Positions 1 to 3,756 of a stretch of DNA of 5,682 nt are shown one piece after another. The stretch comes from an uncultured bacterium (GTDB taxonomy: Bacteria > Hydrogenedentota > Hydrogenedentia > Hydrogenedentales > JAEUWI01): positions 1-5,682 of the forward strand of contig CALAXS010000555.1 in assembly GCA_937895305.1 (NCBI GenBank), in the 5' to 3' direction. The notes below the pieces were generated by a model, which did not search any database, was not told the origin of the DNA, and worked only from the letters and a program-made list of their open reading frames with translations. The position numbers and the translations under genes were made by a program. Every line of letters starts with the position of its first letter. The first letter of the stretch is position 1.

Positions 1-33
1 GATGAATGAATTTGGGCGAGGGGTTAACACTTT

Positions 34-61
34 GCAAATATTAGCCTGGACCTAAATTTGC
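34..61. repeat. Imperfect inverted repeat in the left intergenic region
   Basis: GCAAATATTAG (34-44) faces CTAAATTTGC (52-61) across a 7-base spacer. Six pairs (GCAAAT/ATTTGC) and four pairs (TTAG/CTAA) form with one bulged A. It is AT-rich, lies about 90 bases upstream of the predicted promoter and has no T-run after it. It could be a protein-binding site or the remains of a terminator of a gene to the left. The sequence does not decide. Confidence 0.4.
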
Positions 62-81
62 CTGTGGAAAAGGTGGGGATA

Positions 82-100
82 AAGACCATGCCCTGGTCTT
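82..100. repeat. Perfect 7-bp stem-loop upstream of the epimerase gene
   Basis: AAGACCA (82-88) and TGGTCTT (94-100) pair perfectly around the 5-base loop TGCCC. On the plus strand it is followed by ACAAG, so it is not a classic intrinsic terminator. Read on the minus strand it is followed by TTTATCC, a weak terminator-like tail. An operator or a minus-strand terminator are both possible. Confidence 0.45.
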
Positions 101-146
101 ACAAGATGTTGTATAGGCCTTGTGAATCGATAGGGGAGCATGGGCG

Positions 147-175
147 TTGTTTCCGGGGGGTGGGGGTTCTATAAT
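147..175 (+). promoter_or_regulatory. Candidate sigma70-type promoter for the epimerase/CheX-like unit
   Basis: A perfect TATAAT at 170-175 sits 17 bases after TTGTTT (147-152), which matches only the TTG half of the -35 consensus. Transcription would begin near 182, a few bases before the ribosome site AAGGAG (186-191) and 15 bases before the ATG at 197, giving a very short leader. The -10 box, spacing and position are good; the -35 is weak. The spacer contains a G-run (155-166). Confidence 0.45.
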
Positions 176-196
176 GTTTTTCGGTAAGGAGAGTGT

Positions 197-1129
197 ATGG
201 CTGTTTATTTAATTACGGGGGGCGGGGGTTTTATCGGGTCGAATCTGGCGCGACATGGCGTGGAAACGGGTCATGAGGTGCGGGTGATCGATGATTTCAG
301 CACGGGTCATCGTGCGAATCTGGATTCGATTCAGGATCGGATAACCCTTTTTGACGGATCTATCCTGGACGTGGAATTACTGGGGGAAGCGATGAAGGGG
401 GTGGACTATGTGCTGCATCAGGCCGCTGTGCCTTCGGTGCCTCGGTCGGTAGAGAACCCCCTGCACAGTAACGAAGTGAATGTGACAGGGACCTTGAAGG
501 TGTTTGTGTCGGCGCGGGATGCCGGAGTGAAGCGGGTGGTTTTTGCGTCCTCCTCCTCAGTCTATGGTCTGGCGGAGGTCATGCCACTGAAGGAGTCCTT
601 GCCCCGTGGCCCCATATCGCCCTATGGCGTGACCAAGGCGACGGATGAATTGTATGGGGCGAACTTCACGGACCTCTATGGGCTGGATGTAGTCGCGTTG
701 CGGTATTTTAATGTCTTTGGCCCACACCAGGATCCCCACTCTGCCTATGCAGCGGTCATCCCGATTTTAATCCGGCAGATGCTGGCAGGGGAACCGCCGA
801 CGGTACATGGAGACGGGTTACAGGCACGGGACTTCAGCTATATCGACAATGTAGTGTCCGCGAATTTTAAGGCATGTGCAGCGGCTGGATCCTTGTCGGG
901 GGTGTATAACATTGCGTGCGGCGTATCGACCACGTTGCTGGATCTGGTGGGTCATATCAACACGATTTTAGGCACAACGATTGAACCTGTTTTTGAGGCG
1001 GGTCGCGCGGGAGACATTCGTTATTCACACGCGGACATCACAAAGGCGCGTGAAGGCTTCGGCTATACACCCGTGATGGATATCGAGGCGGGCCTGGAGC
1101 AGACAGTGGCCTGGATAAAGGAGCAGTAG
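197..1129 (+). CDS. NAD-dependent nucleotide-sugar epimerase (WbpP-like UDP-HexNAc 4-epimerase group, extended SDR)
   Basis: A 310-residue cytoplasmic enzyme of normal family length. Seen directly: the Rossmann loop TGGGGFIGS (residues 7-15), acidic IDDFSTG (31-37) at the end of strand 2 for the NAD ribose, the serine-rich ASSSSVYG (117-124), catalytic Tyr143 and Lys147 in SPYGVTK, and RYFNVFGP (169-176). The segments VPRSVENP, HQDPHSAYAAVIP and RDFSYIDNVV, and the C-terminal GDIRYSHADITKA, closely resemble the WbpP/group-3 epimerases, which interconvert UDP-GlcNAc and UDP-GalNAc or their uronic acids at C4. The exact substrate cannot be read from the sequence; UDP-glucose 4-epimerase or a related dehydratase is the alternative. 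These enzymes supply precursors for O-antigen, capsule or exopolysaccharide. The start is set by AAGGAG (186-191) five bases before the ATG. The CheX-like gene follows after one base, implying co-transcription. Confidence 0.93.
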   Translation: MAVYLITGGGGFIGSNLARHGVETGHEVRVIDDFSTGHRANLDSIQDRITLFDGSILDVELLGEAMKGVDYVLHQAAVPSVPRSVENPLHSNEVNVTGTLKVFVSARDAGVKRVVFASSSSVYGLAEVMPLKESLPRGPISPYGVTKATDELYGANFTDLYGLDVVALRYFNVFGPHQDPHSAYAAVIPILIRQMLAGEPPTVHGDGLQARDFSYIDNVVSANFKACAAAGSLSGVYNIACGVSTTLLDLVGHINTILGTTIEPVFEAGRAGDIRYSHADITKAREGFGYTPVMDIEAGLEQTVAWIKEQ

Positions 1130-1130
1130 G

Positions 1131-1613
1131 ATGGGACAGTTGAGTCTGGCCATGGCGCGGCCCTTTATCAGTGCGGTGGAAGAGACGCTGGGAACCATGA
1201 CGCTGGTGAAGGTAAGGCATGTGGCGGTGAAGGCTATCGCGGAGGTGGGAGTGGAGAGTGATGTGAGTGTGGTGGCGGGCCTTGCTGGACAAACCCGGGG
1301 CTGCTGTGTGTTGCGTATGCCGACGGTGATGGCCCTGCGCGTGGTGAAGGGCTTGCTGGTGTCGGAAGAGGGCGATGAAATCACACAACAGCAGATGCAC
1401 GACGGTGTGTGTGATCTTATGCAGTTGATACTCGACCATGCGCAGCGGGTCCATGGTGACAGTGTTCACGATTTTTCGGTGTCCTTACCGTTGGTTATCG
1501 AAGGCCGGAAGTACGGCTATAGCGTGGCGTCGGGCGGGGATACGGCTGTGATGGAATTTGAAACGGAGGATGGCTTGGCGATGAGTTTTGTGCTGTGCGT
1601 GGCGAACAGATAA
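1131..1613 (+). CDS. CheX-like chemotaxis phosphatase-fold protein with altered active-site pair
   Basis: A 160-residue soluble protein, the usual size for a single CheX domain (CheC/CheX/FliY phosphatase family, which dephosphorylates CheY-type response regulators). Supporting features are the N-terminal helix PFISAVEETLGTM (11-23), the strand pair DVSVVAGLAGQTRGCCVLRM (44-63), the helix MALRVVKGLLV (67-77), the central helix HDGVCDLMQLILDHA (90-104) and SVSLPLVIEG (116-125). In Thermotoga CheX the central helix carries Glu and Asn (ExxN) as the dephosphorylation pair; here the aligned positions are Asp95 and Gln98. The protein may be an active variant, a binding-only domain or a regulator of another system. 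It begins one base after the epimerase stop. Its ribosome site AAAGGAG (1117-1123) lies inside the epimerase coding end, seven bases before the ATG. No other chemotaxis gene is visible. Its last codons are copied at 2119-2141. Fold assignment is by recognition, without a search. Confidence 0.8.
   Translation: MGQLSLAMARPFISAVEETLGTMTLVKVRHVAVKAIAEVGVESDVSVVAGLAGQTRGCCVLRMPTVMALRVVKGLLVSEEGDEITQQQMHDGVCDLMQLILDHAQRVHGDSVHDFSVSLPLVIEGRKYGYSVASGGDTAVMEFETEDGLAMSFVLCVANR
1580..1602 (+). repeat. First copy of a 23-bp direct repeat (3' end of the CheX-like gene)
   Basis: This stretch codes for MSFVLCV plus flanking bases near the C-terminus of the CheX-like protein. An identical 23-base copy lies at 2119-2141, 539 bases downstream, outside any gene. 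Confidence 0.9.
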
Positions 1614-1618
1614 GACTT

Positions 1619-1645
1619 AACGCAGAGACGCGGAGAACGCAGAGG
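1619..1645 (+). repeat. Short tandem ACGCRGAG repeat
   Basis: Three near-identical units follow each other: ACGCAGAG (1620-1627), ACGCGGAGA (1628-1636) and ACGCAGAGG (1637-1645). It begins six bases after the stop of the CheX-like gene. Short arrays of this type recur between genes in many unrelated bacterial genomes; their function is not established. That it is dispersed in this genome is from general knowledge and is not visible here. Confidence 0.6.
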
Positions 1646-1793
1646 ATGGAAGAGGGATGAATACCGTAGTGGCGATGACACAACTCACCCGTCATTGCGA
1701 GGAGCGAGGTACGAGTGACGCGGCAATCTGGCTTGGTCCTGATGGCTTCAACTTGGGACCGATGAATTCTGAATGGAATATGGCACGGTTTTT

Positions 1794-1808
1794 CGAGGCG
1801 AAGCCTCG
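1794..1808. repeat. Small hairpin inside the inverted-repeat unit
   Basis: CGAGGC (1794-1799) and GCCTCG (1803-1808) form a perfect 6-bp stem around a GAA loop. It is preceded, not followed, by a T-run (1789-1793). On the minus strand it is therefore followed by AAAAACC on the template sense, so neither orientation gives a clear terminator. Confidence 0.4.
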
Positions 1809-1815
1809 GCGTATG

Positions 1816-1861
1816 CATTCCCACGCAGAGGCCGTAGCACGGCATGCGATAGGGAACGATG
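1816..1861. repeat. Possible interrupted CATTCCCACGC/GGGAACGATG repeat with internal hairpin
   Basis: CATTCCCACGCAGAG (1816-1830) and GGGAACGATG (1852-1861) look like the two ends of a common dispersed palindrome in which ACGC is normally answered by GCGT before GGGAACG. Here the middle instead holds GCCGT-AGC-ACGGC (1831-1843), a separate perfect 5-bp hairpin. Only TTCCC/GGGAA still pairs between the outer ends. Reading it as a broken repeat relies on recalled consensus. Confidence 0.35.
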
Positions 1862-1999
1862 GAAAAATTAATTGAGTGGCCAATCTATATTCCACACGTT
1901 TGGTCATCGTGCAAAGAGAGATTATCGCCTGCTTCGCATCCTCGCAATGACGGGCTAATAGAGTCCAAGTTTAGAATAACAAACCTCAAAGCGATATAG

Positions 2000-2093
2000 A
2001 CACCGTCATCCCCGCGAAGGCGGGGATCCAGTACGTTATCGAGTTGGTCTTGCAGGGTCTCCTGGATTCCCGCCTCCGCGGGAATGACGGTGT
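2000..2093. repeat. 94-bp MITE-like element: two inverted GTCATTCCCGC-type hairpins
   Basis: The ends ACACCGTCAT (2000-2009) and ATGACGGTGT (2084-2093) are perfect inverted repeats. Each arm contains its own hairpin: ATCCCCGC-GAAG-GCGGGGAT (2008-2027) and ATTCCCGC-CTCC-GCGGGAAT (2066-2085). The inner edges CCAG (2028-2031) and CTGG (2062-2065) also pair, leaving a 30-base unique core (2032-2061). Compensated differences between the arms (CCCC/GGGG against TCCC/GGGA) keep both stems intact. Hairpins of this sequence are common mobile or REP-like intergenic elements in bacteria. No transposase is present in the window. Confidence 0.75.
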
Positions 2094-2106
2094 GTGTGAT
2101 ACTTGG
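2081..2106 (+). repeat. 26-bp direct repeat, first copy
   Basis: GGAATGACGGTGTGTG plus ATACTTGG, separated by two bases, recurs at 2297-2322 with 24 of 26 bases identical. The copy overlaps the right end of the 94-bp element and continues beyond it, so the similarity is not only the shared hairpin end. Confidence 0.85.
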
Positions 2107-2118
2107 GGCTGATTTAGT

Positions 2119-2141
2119 GATGAGTTTTGTGCTGTGCGTGG
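2119..2141 (+). pseudogene. Detached 23-bp copy of the CheX-like gene's 3' end
   Basis: This stretch is identical to 1580-1602. In the matching frame it reads D-L-V-MSFVLCV-G and stops at 2144-2146, against D-G-L-A-MSFVLCV-ANR in the intact gene. The residues just upstream remain loosely similar and then similarity is lost, with no start or ribosome site. It is a gene fragment or duplication scar, not a working gene. Possible origins are a tandem duplication later invaded by repeats, or a recombination by-product. Confidence 0.6.
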
Positions 2142-2178
2142 GGTAGGGAGAAGAAGCATCTTTTGCTCTCAACCTCCT

Positions 2179-2205
2179 GTCATTCCCGGCTCGACCGGGA
2201 ATCCC
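2179..2205. repeat. GTCATTCCCGG-type hairpin, single copy
   Basis: ATTCCCGG (2182-2189) and CCGGGAAT (2195-2202) make a perfect 8-bp stem around CTCGA, with GTC before and CCC after. It belongs to the same recognisable class as the arms of the 94-bp element but has a different stem top and no inverted partner nearby. Confidence 0.6.
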
Positions 2206-2266
2206 CCCAACGGTATCCAATCTTTTGTCGGAGTTTCAGTCTGGAGCTAAGCATTATCACGGAGAG

Positions 2267-2286
2267 ACCCCTGCCTCCGCAGGGGT
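2267..2286. repeat. Fourth related hairpin, upstream of the sulfatase gene
   Basis: ACCCCTGC (2267-2274) and GCAGGGGT (2279-2286) form a perfect 8-bp stem with the loop CTCC, the same loop as in 2074-2077, and are followed by GAC as in that copy. It probably belongs to the same repeat class with a rewritten stem. It lies 65 bases before the sulfatase start and may be part of the transcript leader. No T-run follows, so it is not called a terminator. Confidence 0.5.
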
Positions 2287-2296
2287 GACAAGATAA

Positions 2297-2322
2297 GGAA
2301 TGACGGTGTGTGGCATACTTGG
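2297..2322 (+). repeat. 26-bp direct repeat, second copy, abutting the sulfatase leader
   Basis: This copy matches 2081-2106 at 24 of 26 positions. It contains an ATG at 2300 that is in frame with the sulfatase and lengthens the open frame by 17 codons. Because that stretch is repeat-derived and has no ribosome site, it should not be taken as the start. Confidence 0.8.
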
Positions 2323-2350
2323 AAATGGTATCAAGGTTAGGAGATTTGTC

Positions 2351-3742
2351 ATGCATAAATGGATTGTGGTTATAACAGTGGTGTTGTTGTCGTGTTCTTT
2401 TACTTGCGCAGCGGAAACCGCGCCACCCAACATCCTTATTTTTCTGGCGGATGACGTGGACTGGCGTGACCTGGGTTGTTACGGAAACGAAACGATTCAG
2501 ACACCAGTGCTGGACGAACTGGCGACAGAGGGTGTCCTGTACTGGAATGCGTTTTTAACAACGCCCCAGTGTAGCCCGTCGCGGATTAGTGTGTTGACGG
2601 GGAAGTATCCTCATGCGACAGGCGCGGAAGATTTGCACATGCCATTGCTGGCGGGAGACCCTATAGTACCCGGTATGCTGAAAAAGGTGGGCTATGTGTC
2701 GGGGCACATGAACAAGAAGCACTATGGCAAGCACGCCGATGCGCAGTTTGACTGGTACAGCAAGACCTTCGACAAGTTCCCCGAGTTTCTGGATAAGGCC
2801 GGCGAGCAGCCATGGTTTTGCTGGGTAGGGTTTACAGATGCCCATCGTCCTTATGCACCGGGGGTTATTCCAGTGCCCCACGATCCCGCGAAGGTAGACG
2901 TGCCACCTTATCTGGTGGATACACCGGAAACGCGAGCGGACCTGGCACTGTATTACGATGAGATTGCGCGGATGGATGGGGACATCGGCCGGATGCTGGC
3001 TGCTGTGAAAGCGCGGGGCCAACTGGAGAATACCCTGGTGATCTATTTCGGGGACAATGGTATGCCCTTTCCCCGTGCGAAGGGAACGCTCTACGATTCC
3101 GGGGTGGGTACGCCGTTGATTATTTCGTGGCCGGGCAAGATGGAAGCAGGGGGCGAATATAGTGGTCTGGTGAGTGTGGTGGATTTTGCACCGACCCTGT
3201 TGGAGATTGCAGGAGTACCCAAAGTAAATTGGCCCAACGATTTTCAGGGTACGAGCATGGTGCCCCGGATGCTGGATTTATCGAAGCCCGGTCGGACGTA
3301 TGCATTCAGTGAACGGAACTGGCATGACTGTGATGAGCATCTGCGAAGTGTGCGCACGAAGAAGTACAAGCTCATTCGCAATGCCTACCTGGAGAAGAAT
3401 CATGGTACGGCGGCAGACCTGGGTGGGTCGCCGAGTTTTCAGAGTTTGCTACAAGCCCAAGCGGATGCAACGATAACGGATACGCAGAACATGATTTTTG
3501 TGAAACCCCGACCTTTGCTGGAGTTGTACGATGTGGTGAAGGACCCGTGGGAGACGCAGAATCTTGCAGAGACGAAAAGGGGGCGGAAAGTGGCGCAGGA
3601 ATTGGACGGGGTCTTGCAGGACTGGATGGATACGACGGGGGATTTTGAGCCCCAGTATCGGCGTCGTGGAGACCACACGGATCGCGAAACAGGGGAACGC
3701 ACACAGCAGAAGATCCCGCCAATGACAAACTTGTTGCCATAG
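2351..3742 (+). CDS. Exported sulfatase, heparan N-sulfatase (SGSH)-like, Cys-type
   Basis: A 463-residue type I sulfatase (alkaline-phosphatase superfamily). The start at 2351 is chosen because AGGAG (2339-2343) lies seven bases upstream and a signal peptide begins there: MHK, a hydrophobic core to about residue 14, then likely cleavage near CAA-ET (19-22). LLSC (12-15) leaves a lipoprotein as a lesser option. Seen in the mature part: metal ligands in LADDVD (32-37); CSPSR (74-78), whose Cys74 would become formylglycine; NKKH (121-124) where most relatives have GK-H; DAHRPY (163-168); and FGDNG (233-237). VPPYLVDTPETRADLA (185-200), DNGMPFP and LYDVVKDPWETQNLA (392-406) are strikingly like human SGSH, which removes N-sulfate from glucosamine. 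A sulfated-glycan substrate is therefore likely, but N- versus O-sulfate cannot be settled. No maturase gene is in the window. It converges on the phosphoesterase gene. Confidence 0.93.
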   Translation: MHKWIVVITVVLLSCSFTCAAETAPPNILIFLADDVDWRDLGCYGNETIQTPVLDELATEGVLYWNAFLTTPQCSPSRISVLTGKYPHATGAEDLHMPLLAGDPIVPGMLKKVGYVSGHMNKKHYGKHADAQFDWYSKTFDKFPEFLDKAGEQPWFCWVGFTDAHRPYAPGVIPVPHDPAKVDVPPYLVDTPETRADLALYYDEIARMDGDIGRMLAAVKARGQLENTLVIYFGDNGMPFPRAKGTLYDSGVGTPLIISWPGKMEAGGEYSGLVSVVDFAPTLLEIAGVPKVNWPNDFQGTSMVPRMLDLSKPGRTYAFSERNWHDCDEHLRSVRTKKYKLIRNAYLEKNHGTAADLGGSPSFQSLLQAQADATITDTQNMIFVKPRPLLELYDVVKDPWETQNLAETKRGRKVAQELDGVLQDWMDTTGDFEPQYRRRGDHTDRETGERTQQKIPPMTNLLP

Positions 3743-3756
3743 CTTCGTGTGTAGGC

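Larger units (their letters stand above)
1688..1954. repeat. Inverted pair of GTCATTGCGAGG-type dispersed repeats enclosing non-coding DNA
   Basis: The 15-mer CCCGTCATTGCGAGG at 1688-1702 is repeated exactly in inverted orientation at 1940-1954. Similarity continues inward more loosely: the left copy runs to GCGGCAATCT (1719-1728), while the right copy, read on the minus strand, continues GATGCGAAGCAGGCGATAAT. Both are variants of a common intergenic repeat that runs GTCATTGCGAGG to CAATCT. The roughly 210 bases between them hold two more small hairpins and no convincing gene. The arrangement resembles a MITE-like unit, or two independent insertions in opposite orientation. No target-site duplication was found outside the ends. 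Confidence 0.65.

Noticed and set aside
1657..1875. 72-codon plus-strand open frame starting MNTVVAMTQ
   Set aside because: It is a translation of the GTCATTGCGAGG repeat (the RHCEERGTSDAAIW-type peptide) and of hairpin DNA. No family features were seen, so it is not a gene.
1692..1907. 71-codon minus-strand open frame over the same repeat unit
   Set aside because: It shares the same repeat DNA read in reverse. Its composition is set by the hairpins and there is no sign of a protein family.
1885..2220. 111-codon minus-strand open frame containing SLRGCEAGDNLSL and VIPAEAGIQ peptides
   Set aside because: These peptides are the well-known spurious translations of dispersed intergenic repeats, and no independent coding evidence exists.
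2179..2290. Intrinsic terminators at the hairpins 2182-2202 and 2267-2286
   Set aside because: The stems are strong but neither is followed by a T-run on either strand, and both match the dispersed hairpin class.
1680..2300. CRISPR array
   Set aside because: The repeats are of several kinds, inverted and irregularly spaced, with no constant repeat-spacer pattern and no cas gene.
2300..2350. Upstream in-frame ATG at 2300 as sulfatase start
   Set aside because: It lies in repeat-derived DNA, has no ribosome site and would bury the signal peptide behind 17 residues. The ATG at 2351 has AGGAG at proper spacing.
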